A stretch of 64,000 nt of DNA. It comes from Phytopseudomonas straminea. Its GTDB lineage: Bacteria > Pseudomonadota > Gammaproteobacteria > Pseudomonadales > Pseudomonadaceae. The stretch lies in NCBI RefSeq assembly GCF_900112645.1, contig NZ_FOMO01000001.1, positions 558,001-622,000 of the forward strand. The letters run 5' to 3'. The notes below the pieces were generated by a model, which did not search any database, had not been told where the DNA came from, and saw nothing but the letters and a program-made list of their open reading frames with translations. Positions 45,532-53,897 of the stretch are shown in pieces. The position numbers and the translations under genes were made by a program. Within the stretch, counting starts at the first letter, position 1, and the number at the start of each line of letters is the position of its first letter.

Positions 45532-46428
45532 GAACACATAGAACAGGTTCGGCTCGCTGGTCAGGTAGAGCACACCCTGATCATCCATGGTGATGCCTTC
45601 GGCCTGGGGCACCGATTTCTTCAGGCCGTGCTGGCCAGATAGCAGCGACAGACTGCTGATCGGCTTGCCATCCTGGTCCAGCTCGACGACCAGCCGCGAT
45701 TCATCCGACAGGGCCAGCAGATGGCCGGTACGGCTGTCGTAATGCAGGCTGGAGAGATCACGCACGAAGATGGCGGCGTCACGCTTGAGGTTTTCGCTGA
45801 TCTGCACCGAACTGGGCGACGAAGGATCGAGGTTCGGAAAGCCCTTTACTTCGTATATCCGCAAAGGGTCACGCTCCTTGGCGACGAAAAGACGCTTGCC
45901 CATCAGATCGTAGGCCAGGCCTTCGAAGCCCTTGTTGGCGCGGCCCATATCCAGGGTCACCGACAGCTGCTGGCCATCGGCGGCGTTAACCGAGGTGGTG
46001 GCGTCATCAATGCGCACATCGACCAAACGCTGGGGCCGTTCATCGGCGATCACCAGATGCCCGGGGGCGACATACTCCACCGCCTCGGCGTCGCCAAAGC
46101 CCACCAGCTCGATCTGCCTGAGCACCTCGCCCTCGAGCGAGAGCTCGATCAGGCGGGAGTTCTGATTGGTAACGGTAAACAAGCTCTTGCGATCCGGGTC
46201 GTAGGTGAGCGCCGACACATCTTCCTTGACGCCCTCAAGGCGTTTGCCTTCGATCACCACCTCGTAGTCATTCAGCCACAGTGAGTGATCCGGCGCCCGC
46301 GTGGGCTGGTTGACGTTGAACCACAGCCGCTCGAAAAGTCGAAATTCGTAACCCACGACAGCGATAGCTGCCAGAGACAGAACGACCAGCAGCAGAACGA
46401 CTCGCTTGATTGAAAACACACGGCCCAT
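45514..46428 (-). CDS. SdiA-regulated-type beta-propeller protein
   Basis: A 304-residue protein with one N-terminal transmembrane helix (about 8-27) and a periplasmic SdiA-regulated domain like YjiK. Repeats such as DVSALTYDPDRKSLFTVTN, FEGLAYDLMGKRLFVAKE and DLSSLHYDSRTGHLLALSD are blades of a propeller. Family function is unknown. A ygiW-type gene is upstream on the same strand. Confidence 0.85.
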   Translation of the reverse strand: MGRVFSIKRVVLLLVVLSLAAIAVVGYEFRLFERLWFNVNQPTRAPDHSLWLNDYEVVIEGKRLEGVKEDVSALTYDPDRKSLFTVTNQNSRLIELSLEGEVLRQIELVGFGDAEAVEYVAPGHLVIADERPQRLVDVRIDDATTSVNAADGQQLSVTLDMGRANKGFEGLAYDLMGKRLFVAKERDPLRIYEVKGFPNLDPSSPSSVQISENLKRDAAIFVRDLSSLHYDSRTGHLLALSDESRLVVELDQDGKPISSLSLLSGQHGLKKSVPQAEGITMDDQGVLYLTSEPNLFYVFKKKAE

Positions 46429-46462
46429 GGCGACTCACATATGCAACGACAGAAATGACAAC

Positions 46463-46490
46463 GCCGCCCCTCGGTGTAGCGAGAGGCGGC
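46463..46490 (-). terminator. hairpin behind the ygiW-type gene
   Basis: GCCGCC(C)CTCG, loop, CGAG(A)GGCGGC: a strong stem in the 99-base gap between the ygiW-type gene and the SdiA-regulated-type gene. No T-run on the minus strand, so it may only weakly terminate or may protect an mRNA end. Confidence 0.4.
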
Positions 46491-46527
46491 CATTCAGTGC
46501 AGTGACGGGAAGCTAACAGCGTGGCGG

Positions 46528-46875
46528 TTATTTCACCAGTTCGACGATGTCGACGTCGATTTCGCGGCTGGTCAGGTCCTTGTCGACCTCACCGGTGAGC
46601 TTGACGGTGGCTTTCTCGGAGATGGCTTGTGGCGGCCAGTCTTCATTGTCGATCTCGACATGGATGGTGCCGGTGGCATCCTTGAACTCGTAGAGCTCGT
46701 CCTGCAGACGCTTGGTGATCTGGCCCTGCAGCACCACTGGGGTGTCGTCGCCGGCCTTCAGCGCCTGTTCAACGGTAGTGACCTGAGCGACCTGACCCGG
46801 GCCGGTGTAGCCGGCAGCCAGAGCGGCGGTGGAGAACAGCGGAGCGAGCAGCAGTGCGATAACGGGAGCTTTCAT
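46528..46875 (-). CDS. YgiW/YdeI-type stress OB-fold protein
   Basis: A 115-residue periplasmic protein: signal peptide MKAPVIALLLAPLFSTAALA, then GYTGPG and an OB fold (PVVLQGQITKRLQDELYEFKD, then the IHVEIDNEDWPP and VKLTGEVDKDL strands). This is the bacterial OB-fold (BOF) family, whose E. coli and Salmonella members aid survival to peroxide, cadmium or antimicrobial peptides. Ligand unknown. Confidence 0.88.
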   Translation of the reverse strand: MKAPVIALLLAPLFSTAALAAGYTGPGQVAQVTTVEQALKAGDDTPVVLQGQITKRLQDELYEFKDATGTIHVEIDNEDWPPQAISEKATVKLTGEVDKDLTSREIDVDIVELVK

Positions 46876-46998
46876 GGGGATGACCCTCTATCTGTAAATG
46901 ACGGGGTCAGGTTAAGACGCCTAGCTGAAACGAGGCTTAAAGGCGGCTTAAGCGAAGCTTAATTGGAATATGAAGAGCTGGGACGCCAAGTGAGCAAA

Positions 46999-47110
46999 TG
47001 TGGGAGCGGGCCGCGCCCGCGAACGGCTCATCGCCAGCAGAGTTCTGCAACAGCGAGCCACACGAATAGGTGTTTATACGCGCGAATCGCGAGCATGGCC
47101 CGCTCCCACA
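46999..47110. repeat. TGTGGGAGCGGGCC inverted repeat element
   Basis: A 14-bp perfect inverted repeat: TGTGGGAGCGGGCC (46999-47012) and GGCCCGCTCCCACA (47097-47110), about 84 bases apart, with CGCGCCCGCGAA/CGCGAATCGCGA-like bases inside. A common type of pseudomonad intergenic repeat and the second copy in this window. Rest of 46876-46998: nothing recognised. Confidence 0.8.
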
Positions 47111-47126
47111 AAAATCAGCTAGCGCC

Positions 47127-47792
47127 TTACAGCACCTGGCTGGCGAAGCTCGAATGGCCGGGCAGCTCCAGCACCAACTCGTCGCCCTGGTTCAGCGGGC
47201 CGACACCCACCGGTGTGCCGGTGAGGATCACATCGCCGGGCTGCAGGTTGAAGTGGCCGGCCATCGCCTGGATCACCGCCACGATGGGGAAGATCATGTC
47301 CGCGCTGCTGCCATCCTGGCGCACTTCGCCGTTGATGGTCAGGCGGATGCCGATAGCGGCCAGGTCGCTAATCGCGTCACCCGGTACGAAGGGCGCCAGC
47401 ACACAGGCGCCATCGAACGATTTGGCGATTTCCCACGGATGCCCCTTGTCCTTGAGCTTGCTCTGCACATCGCGCAGGGTCAGGTCCAGAGACGGCGCGA
47501 AACCGGAGATGGCGTCGAGCACTTCCTCTTCATTAGGTGTGCGCGACAGCGGCTTGCCAATCAGCACGGCGATTTCCGCTTCGTAATGCACCGACCCGCG
47601 GTCGAGCGGAATGCTGAAGCCGCCTTCGAGGCCGACCACGCAACTGCCTGGTTTGATGAACAGCAGCGGCTCGGTCGGCACCGGGTTGTTGAGTTCCTTG
47701 GCATGCTCGGCGTAGTTGCGGCCGATGCACACCACCTTGCCCAGCGGGAAATGGATACGGGTACCGTCGATGTACTGGTGCTGGTAGCTCAT
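47127..47792 (-). CDS. FAH-family hydrolase/isomerase
   Basis: A 221-residue fumarylacetoacetate-hydrolase-fold protein. VVCIGRNYAEHAKELNN opens the domain; metal ligands lie in VHYEAEIAVLIG and SLDLTLRDVQ; PGDVILTGTPVGVGPL is the family's last motif. Related enzymes decarboxylate oxaloacetate or hydrolyse acylpyruvates. It lies 25 bases downstream of the D-2-hydroxyglutarate dehydrogenase, hence a shared operon and a possible role in 2-keto acid clean-up. Confidence 0.92.
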   Translation of the reverse strand: MSYQHQYIDGTRIHFPLGKVVCIGRNYAEHAKELNNPVPTEPLLFIKPGSCVVGLEGGFSIPLDRGSVHYEAEIAVLIGKPLSRTPNEEEVLDAISGFAPSLDLTLRDVQSKLKDKGHPWEIAKSFDGACVLAPFVPGDAISDLAAIGIRLTINGEVRQDGSSADMIFPIVAVIQAMAGHFNLQPGDVILTGTPVGVGPLNQGDELVLELPGHSSFASQVL

Positions 47793-47817
47793 GGTCGCTC
47801 CTGTTGTTGTATTGGCT

Positions 47818-49209
47818 TCAGGCGAAAATCTTGCCCGGATTCATGATGCCGTTGGGGTCGAAGACCGCCTTGATCGCCTTCATGTAGGCGATTTCCGCCG
47901 GCGAACGGCTGTACTGCAGGTAATCGCGCTTGACCAGGCCCACGCCGTGCTCGGCGGAGATCGAACCGTTGTAGCGCTCGACGGTCTCGAACACCCACTT
48001 GTTGACCCGTGCACAGGAGGCGAAGAACGCTTCCTTGTCCATATGCTCAGGCTTGAGGATGTTCAGGTGCAGGTTACCGTCGCCGATATGGCCGTACCAG
48101 ACCACTTCATAGTCGGGATAGTGCTCGGTGACGATGGCGTCGATATCGCGCAGAAATGCCGGCACCTTCGAAACGGTAACGGAGATATCGTTCTTGTAGG
48201 GCGTGTGGTGCGAGATGGTTTCCGACAGGTACTCGCGCAGCTTCCACAGGTTTTTCAGCTGGGTCTGGCTCTGGCTCATCACCCCGTCCAGCACCCAACC
48301 CTGTTCGATGCAATGCTCGAAGGTGCTCAGCGCCTCGCTGGCCACTTCCTCGCTGCTGGCTTCGAATTCCAGCAGGGCGTAGAACGGGCAAGGCGTATCG
48401 AAGGGCGACGGCACGTCACCGCGGGCCATGATCCGCGCCAGACCTTTGTCGGAGAAGAACTCGAAGGCGGTGAGGTCGAGCTTGCTCTGGAAGGCGTGCA
48501 GCACCGGCATGATCGAGTCGAAATCCGGTGTGCCGAGCACCATGGCGGTGAGGTTGCGCGGCGCGCGGTCCAGGCGCATGGTCGCCTCGACCACGAAGCC
48601 AAGGGTGCCTTCGGCGCCGATGAACAGCTGGCGCAGGTCGTAGCCGGTGGCGTTCTTGATCAGATCCTTGTTCAGTTCGAGCAACTCGCCGGTGCCGGTG
48701 ACCACCTTCAGCCCCGCCACCCAGTTGCGGGTCAGGCCGTAGCGGATCACCTTGATGCCGCCGGCATTGGTGCCGATATTGCCGCCGATCTGGCTGGAGC
48801 CGCTGGAGGCGAAATCCACCGGGTAATACAGGCCCTTGTCCTCGGCGAACTGCTGCAGCACGCCGGTGACCACGCCGGGCTGACAGACCACGGTGCGGTT
48901 GGATTCGTCGAAGTCGAGAATCTGGTTCATATAGTCGAACGACACCACCACTTCGCCATTGCTGGCGACAGCCGCCGCCGACAGCCCGGTACGGCCACCC
49001 GACGGCACCAGGGCGATCTTATGGGCATTGGCCCAGCGCACGATGGCCTGCACCTGCTCGACCGTCTTGGGAAACACGATGGCGCTGGGCGCTGGCGCGT
49101 ATTGCCGGGTCCAGTCCTTGCCGTAGGTTTCCAGGGAGGCGGCGTCGGTCAGTAACTTGCCGGGGTCGACCAGCGTTTTGAGTTCGTCAATCGGCCTGAG
49201 ATCGGTCAT
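47818..49209 (-). CDS. D-2-hydroxyglutarate dehydrogenase (FAD-linked)
   Basis: A 463-residue FAD oxidoreductase of the D-lactate/D-2-hydroxyglutarate dehydrogenase group. FAD-binding segments: VPSGGRTGLSAAAV and GGNIGTNAGGIKVIRYG; C-terminal metal/substrate region: YGHIGDGNLHLNI, SAEHGVGLVKRDYL and MNPGKIF. Divergent from serA, which in Pseudomonas is known to make D-2-hydroxyglutarate as a by-product while driving serine synthesis; this enzyme recycles it to 2-oxoglutarate. ATG 49209 preferred over an upstream one. Confidence 0.92.
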   Translation of the reverse strand: MTDLRPIDELKTLVDPGKLLTDAASLETYGKDWTRQYAPAPSAIVFPKTVEQVQAIVRWANAHKIALVPSGGRTGLSAAAVASNGEVVVSFDYMNQILDFDESNRTVVCQPGVVTGVLQQFAEDKGLYYPVDFASSGSSQIGGNIGTNAGGIKVIRYGLTRNWVAGLKVVTGTGELLELNKDLIKNATGYDLRQLFIGAEGTLGFVVEATMRLDRAPRNLTAMVLGTPDFDSIMPVLHAFQSKLDLTAFEFFSDKGLARIMARGDVPSPFDTPCPFYALLEFEASSEEVASEALSTFEHCIEQGWVLDGVMSQSQTQLKNLWKLREYLSETISHHTPYKNDISVTVSKVPAFLRDIDAIVTEHYPDYEVVWYGHIGDGNLHLNILKPEHMDKEAFFASCARVNKWVFETVERYNGSISAEHGVGLVKRDYLQYSRSPAEIAYMKAIKAVFDPNGIMNPGKIFA

Positions 49210-49393
49210 AGCAACTCTCGAATCGTTCATGGTCGCCCTGAGAACCGTTCAGGTCGCAACCGAGCAAGGAAAAGGCAAGCCATGCTAGCATATGCCCCCC
49301 GCAAATCGCCCTGTACAGCGACTTGCCGGCCCGATTGGCGAGCGCGCCGATCCTTCTCCTGACACTTAAATTAGTGGGGCAACAGGTACTCCG

Positions 49394-50623
49394 ATGAGCA
49401 CGACCTCTCTCGACAAGAGCAAGATCAAGTTCCTTCTTCTCGAAGGCGTCCACCAAAATGCCGTGGATACCCTGAAGGCGTCCGGCTACACCAACATCGA
49501 GTACCTCAAGACCGCGCTGTCCGGCGAGGAGCTGAAGGCCAAGATCGCCGACGCACACTTCATCGGCATCCGCTCGCGCACCCAACTGGCCGAAGAGATC
49601 TTCGACTGCGCCAAGAAGCTGGTCGCCGTCGGCTGCTTCTGCATCGGTACCAACCAGGTCGACCTGGACGCTGCCCGCGAGCGCGGTATCGCCGTGTTCA
49701 ACGCGCCCTACTCCAACACCCGCTCGGTGGCCGAACTGGTGCTGGCCCAGGCCATCCTGCTGCTGCGCGGCATCCCCGAGAAGAACGCCTCCTGCCACCG
49801 TGGTGGCTGGATCAAGTCGGCGGCCAACTCTTTCGAAATCCGTGGCAAGAAGCTGGGTATCATCGGTTACGGCTCGATCGGCACCCAGCTGTCGGTCCTC
49901 GCTGAAGCCCTCGGCATGCAAGTGTTCTTCTACGACACCGTGACCAAGCTGCCGCTGGGCAACGCCCAGCAGATCGGCAAGCTGCACGACCTGCTCGGCA
50001 TGTGTGACATCGTTTCCCTGCACGTACCGGAGCTGCCGTCGACCCAATGGATGATCGGCGAGGCGGAAATCCGCGCCATGAAGAAGGGCGGCATTCTGAT
50101 CAACGCCGCCCGCGGCACCGTGGTCGAGCTCGACCACCTGGCTCAGGCGATCAAGGACGAACACCTGATCGGCGCCGCCATCGACGTATTCCCGGTCGAG
50201 CCGAAGTCCAACGACGACGTCTTCGAGAGCCCGCTGCGTGGCCTGGATCGCGTGATCCTGACCCCGCACATCGGCGGCTCCACCGCCGAAGCCCAGGCCA
50301 ACATCGGCCTGGAAGTGGCCGAGAAGCTGGTCAAGTACAGCGACAACGGCACATCGGTCTCCTCGGTCAACTTCCCGGAAGTGGCCCTGCCGGCGCACCC
50401 GGGCAAGCACCGTCTGCTGCACATCCACGCCAACGTGCCGGGCGTGATGAGCGAGATCAACAAGGTGTTCGCCGACAACGGCATCAACATCTCCGGCCAG
50501 TACCTGCAGACCAACGACAAGGTCGGCTACGTGGTCATCGACGTCGATGCCGACTACTCGGACCTTGCGCTGGAGAAACTGCAGCAGGTCAGCGGCACCA
50601 TCCGTAGCCGCGTGCTGTTCTAA
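49394..50623 (+). CDS. serA: D-3-phosphoglycerate dehydrogenase
   Basis: First enzyme of serine biosynthesis, oxidising 3-phosphoglycerate with NAD. 409 residues: a substrate domain with GIRSRTQL, a Rossmann fold with IIGYGSIGTQLS, catalytic histidine in LTPHIGGST, and a C-terminal ACT domain (about 338-409) for serine feedback. Same length class as the E. coli enzyme. The 184-base divergent region with the dehydrogenase gene must hold both promoters. A terminator follows. Confidence 0.97.
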   Translation: MSTTSLDKSKIKFLLLEGVHQNAVDTLKASGYTNIEYLKTALSGEELKAKIADAHFIGIRSRTQLAEEIFDCAKKLVAVGCFCIGTNQVDLDAARERGIAVFNAPYSNTRSVAELVLAQAILLLRGIPEKNASCHRGGWIKSAANSFEIRGKKLGIIGYGSIGTQLSVLAEALGMQVFFYDTVTKLPLGNAQQIGKLHDLLGMCDIVSLHVPELPSTQWMIGEAEIRAMKKGGILINAARGTVVELDHLAQAIKDEHLIGAAIDVFPVEPKSNDDVFESPLRGLDRVILTPHIGGSTAEAQANIGLEVAEKLVKYSDNGTSVSSVNFPEVALPAHPGKHRLLHIHANVPGVMSEINKVFADNGINISGQYLQTNDKVGYVVIDVDADYSDLALEKLQQVSGTIRSRVLF

Positions 50624-50639
50624 GCCGTTCGCGGTAACG

Positions 50640-50668
50640 AAAAAGGGAGGCTTCAGCCTCCCTTTTTT
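50640..50668 (+). terminator. serA intrinsic terminator (also serves the minus strand)
   Basis: AAAAAGGGAGGC, loop TTCA, GCCTCCCTTTTTT: a long perfect stem with a T6 run, and an A5 run on the other side, so it probably stops the convergent oxygenase transcript too. Confidence 0.93.
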
Positions 50669-50687
50669 CATGTCTGCACTATCAGAT

Positions 50688-51311
50688 TCAGAACACGCCG
50701 TCGCCACGACGGCGGAACCAGCCGGTCAGGGACAGGCGATCGCGAGTAGCTGGCAGCACCTCATGGGGCACATCGGCAGACAGAAACACCACCAGCGTGC
50801 CGGCCTCGGGCAGCACGTCACGCACCTGGCCGTCAGCCAGATACAGGCGCAATTGACCGCCCTCCTCAGCCTGCCAGTCGTCGTTGAGGTAGAGCACGGC
50901 CGACACCGCGCGACGATCATCGTCGCGGAAGCGATCCAGGTGCTTGAGGTAGAAGCCGCCCGGCGGATAGAAGGCGAAGTGGCTCTCGTAGTCCACCAAA
51001 CCCAGGTACAGACTCTGGTTGATGGCCACGCGCAGCTCGTCGAGCAACTGCAGGTAACCGTCACAGGCCGGCGACTGGCCTGCTTCAAGCCACTGGATGT
51101 GGTCACTGCGGGTGCCTTCACGCACCGCCACTGCGTGGCCACGGCCGGTGCCGGCCGGCGCCAGAGTGCCCTGGGCGATGCGCTGGCGGCACTCCTCGGC
51201 CAGCTCGCTGGTCAGCGAAGCGGGGGCGAACTGGGTTTGCAACGACCATCCGAACTCGGCAAGGTCATCGATGATGCGGCTTAGCAGCGAATCGGAGAGG
51301 TCTGTGGTCAT
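50688..51311 (-). CDS. 2OG-Fe(II) oxygenase
   Basis: A 207-residue prolyl-4-hydroxylase-like dioxygenase. Iron ligands H124 and D126 (LKHLDRF) and H183 (DVPHEVLP), with 2-oxoglutarate-binding R192 in RDRLSLTGWF. VLYLNDDWQAEEGGQLRLY is the typical central strand. Substrate unknown; some relatives hydroxylate ribosomal or translation proteins. Convergent with serA. Confidence 0.88.
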   Translation of the reverse strand: MTTDLSDSLLSRIIDDLAEFGWSLQTQFAPASLTSELAEECRQRIAQGTLAPAGTGRGHAVAVREGTRSDHIQWLEAGQSPACDGYLQLLDELRVAINQSLYLGLVDYESHFAFYPPGGFYLKHLDRFRDDDRRAVSAVLYLNDDWQAEEGGQLRLYLADGQVRDVLPEAGTLVVFLSADVPHEVLPATRDRLSLTGWFRRRGDGVF

Positions 51312-51393
51312 GGCGCGATTCTACCCTGTGTCGCGTACACCTCGACAAGCTCCGCCTGGCTGCCGAAAATAGGCGCCCCAGACAGGAGTTCGT

Positions 51394-52125
51394 ATGCGCG
51401 CCTTGTGTTGTTTCTTGCTGTTGCTCCTGAGCCTGCCCGCCATGGCCGACACCTATACCGAGCTGTATGAGAAAGCCGGCTGGCCGCAGCAGCGCGCGCA
51501 TTTCAGCGACGCTCTGAGCGCCGCCCAGGCGCGTTACAGCAAGAGCCTGCCGCCGGCGGTGTACCAGGCGCTGGTCGACAACAGCAACCGCCGCTTCGCC
51601 GCCCGCGCCATGGACGAGCGCGCCGAAAGCAGCCTGCGCGCCAACCTGCCCGACCCAGCGCCTGCTCTGCGCTTCTTCGAATCGCCCTTGGGCCGCAAGA
51701 TCGTCAGCGCCGAACTGCTCGCCACCCACCCCGACCAACTGGCCAAGTACGCCGATGGCCTGCCGCTGAGCCAGGCCGATGCCACCCGCCGCCTGTTGAT
51801 CCGCCACCTGGCCCAGGCCATTCCGGCCAGCCAGGCCGGTGCGGAAATCAGTCTGGCCCTGGCCGGCGTGGCGGCCGACAGCCTCAGCCAGATGATCCCG
51901 GGCCTGCTCGGCGGCGGTACCGCCCAAGGCCTGCTCGATGGCCAGCGCCAGCGTCTGATGGCACAGATCGACAAGGACCTGGATAACACGATGCTGCACG
52001 TCTATCGCGGCCTGTCGGATCCCGAGCTGGAAGAGTTCGTCACCTTCGCCCAGTCCAGCGAAGGCGCGGCCTATTACAAGGCCGCCCTGGCCGCAGTCCG
52101 TGCAGGGCTGGCAGTCGGTCAGTAA
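51394..52125 (+). CDS. DUF2059 secreted protein
   Basis: A 243-residue protein with signal peptide MRALCCFLLLLLSLPAMA and a helical DUF2059 region near the C-terminus (LYRGLSDPELEEFVTFAQSSEG-like, here VYRGLSDPELEEF). The domain is widespread in envelope proteins of unknown function. Ends seven bases into the convergent hydrolase gene. Confidence 0.8.
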   Translation: MRALCCFLLLLLSLPAMADTYTELYEKAGWPQQRAHFSDALSAAQARYSKSLPPAVYQALVDNSNRRFAARAMDERAESSLRANLPDPAPALRFFESPLGRKIVSAELLATHPDQLAKYADGLPLSQADATRRLLIRHLAQAIPASQAGAEISLALAGVAADSLSQMIPGLLGGGTAQGLLDGQRQRLMAQIDKDLDNTMLHVYRGLSDPELEEFVTFAQSSEGAAYYKAALAAVRAGLAVGQ

Positions 52126-53060
52126 GCGCGATCCAGCTGCTCGCCGAGATAGGCGAAATAGCGCTGGCGCAGCGGCGCCACTTCGTTGGCCAGGTGATGC
52201 CGCGCTTCGGGCAGGCGCAGGATACGCGGCGCGCTGAACTTGTTCTCCAGCACCGCCAGGTTGTGTCGCCAATCCACCGTCATGTCCGCCTCGCCCTGCA
52301 CGACCAGCGGGCTGCGCGTGCTGCGCGGCGCTTTTTCGATGCGCGGCACCCACTGGCTCAGGGCGCCGACCCAGAGGGTCGGCACGATCCGTGGCTGCAG
52401 CGGGTCGCGGTTACGCAGAAAGTCGAGGAACTCCGGGTCGCTGGAGTTCTCGCTGAAGCGGCGCGGAATCTCCTGCACGAAGCGGTGCAACAGGCGGTAG
52501 CTGAGTTGCGACCAGTTCCAGCGCCGCGGCCGCACCAGCGGCGCCAACAGAATGGTTTCGCCCACCTCGGCCAGCGGCTGGTCATTGAGCAGGTAGTCGA
52601 TCAGTATCGCACCGCCAGTACTCTGCCCACACAGATGCCAGGGCGCCGGCAGGCCCAGGGCATCGGCCTGCTGCAGCGCGGCGCGCAGTACCGCCTGGTA
52701 CTCGGCAAAATCCTTGATGCTGGCCCGCGCTCCACTGGACAGCCCGTGGCCTGGCAGATCCACGGCAAGCACCGCGAAACCGGCCTCCAGCGCCCACTCG
52801 ATTACATGACGGTACAGACCGCTGTGGTCGTAGTAGCCGTGCAGCAACAGCAAGGTGGCACGCGGTGCAACAGGCTGCCAGAGTTGGGCGGCGATACGGT
52901 AGTCGTCCACCTCGAACCAGCCGAGCCGACTGTCGACCGCCTCGCGTGGTACGAAGCCGTAGAACTGCCGGTAGGCCAGCTCCGCCGCCGACAGCGGCGC
53001 AGCGCTGGCCAGCGGGCGCAGGCTGGCGACCAGCGGTTCGGGTTGGAAGAGATCGGACAT
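52119..53060 (-). CDS. alpha/beta hydrolase, lysophospholipase-like
   Basis: A 313-residue serine hydrolase. LLLLHGYYDHSGLYRHVI is the oxyanion-hole strand, HLCGQSTGGAIL carries the nucleophile elbow GQSTGG (serine in S-T), and catalytic His is probably in EARHHLANE. Similar to monoglyceride/lysophospholipase PldB-type enzymes. No signal peptide. The ATG at 53060 (MSDLFQPE) was preferred; ATGs slightly upstream are possible as none has a clear ribosome site. Confidence 0.85.
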   Translation of the reverse strand: MSDLFQPEPLVASLRPLASAAPLSAAELAYRQFYGFVPREAVDSRLGWFEVDDYRIAAQLWQPVAPRATLLLLHGYYDHSGLYRHVIEWALEAGFAVLAVDLPGHGLSSGARASIKDFAEYQAVLRAALQQADALGLPAPWHLCGQSTGGAILIDYLLNDQPLAEVGETILLAPLVRPRRWNWSQLSYRLLHRFVQEIPRRFSENSSDPEFLDFLRNRDPLQPRIVPTLWVGALSQWVPRIEKAPRSTRSPLVVQGEADMTVDWRHNLAVLENKFSAPRILRLPEARHHLANEVAPLRQRYFAYLGEQLDRAY

Positions 53061-53167
53061 CGGCACCATCGGACTCATTGATTTATGGCAGCGTCGCCGC
53101 TCAGGACTCTCGCTAGAGTGACGATCTTCTGCTGCCAGGCTCGCCATGGCAAGCCACCGAATCGCCT

Positions 53168-53752
53168 ATGAAAGCTGCCCGCATGGCTCGATCCCACCGC
53201 ACCCCCCGCCTCGCCTGCCTCGCCGCGACACTTTGGCTGGCCGCCCTGTTTGCTGCCTTCTGGTGGTTCGAAGCCCGTTACCTGCGCCCCTTCGATGAGC
53301 GCACTGCGCTGTTTTCCGGCAGCGACCTGCGTCTGCCGGTGGAGCTGGCCGGCCCAAGCCAGATTCGCCTGGTGCACTTCTGGGACCCCGCCTGCCCCTG
53401 CAACGTCGGCAATCAACAGCACCTCGGCGAGCTGCTGGAGCGCTACCGCGAGCGTGGCGTGCAGTTCTATGCCGTGCAGAAGCCGGGCAGCCAGGGGCAG
53501 TTGCCGGAAGCGCTGCGCGCACTGCAGCCGCTGGCCGGACTGACGGGCACCCAGCAACTGCCGGCCAGCCCCGCCGTGGCGATCTGGGATCAACGCGGCC
53601 AGCTGGCCTACTTCGGGCCCTACAGCAGCGGCTTTAATTGCACCTCGGGCAACAGCTTCATCGAACCGCTGCTCGATGCATTGCTGGAGGGGCGAAAGGT
53701 GCTGGCGGACAATAACCTGGCCAGCGGTTGTTTCTGCGAGTGGACGAAATGA
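53168..53752 (+). CDS. membrane-anchored thioredoxin-like protein (DUF6436-type)
   Basis: A 194-residue protein (189 if ATG 53183 is used) with an N-terminal transmembrane anchor (LACLAATLWLAALFAAFWWF) and a periplasmic thioredoxin-like domain. The active-site-like motif is CPCN in VHFWDPACPCNVGNQQH, and two further cysteines sit in the C-terminal SGCFCEW. Probably a periplasmic thiol protein; partner unknown. Divergent from the hydrolase gene. Confidence 0.78.
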   Translation: MKAARMARSHRTPRLACLAATLWLAALFAAFWWFEARYLRPFDERTALFSGSDLRLPVELAGPSQIRLVHFWDPACPCNVGNQQHLGELLERYRERGVQFYAVQKPGSQGQLPEALRALQPLAGLTGTQQLPASPAVAIWDQRGQLAYFGPYSSGFNCTSGNSFIEPLLDALLEGRKVLADNNLASGCFCEWTK

Positions 53753-53897
53753 AAACGGTCGTGCCTGGCGTTATCAATAGCACCGTCCCCCCTTCACTGC
53801 GCATCACTCCGAGCTGCGTCACGTCCTGAGCAGGCCGCCTTGCAGTCCGTGCTGATTGCCCGCAGCATGGCGGCTCGCGTGAGACAAGGACGGCAGC

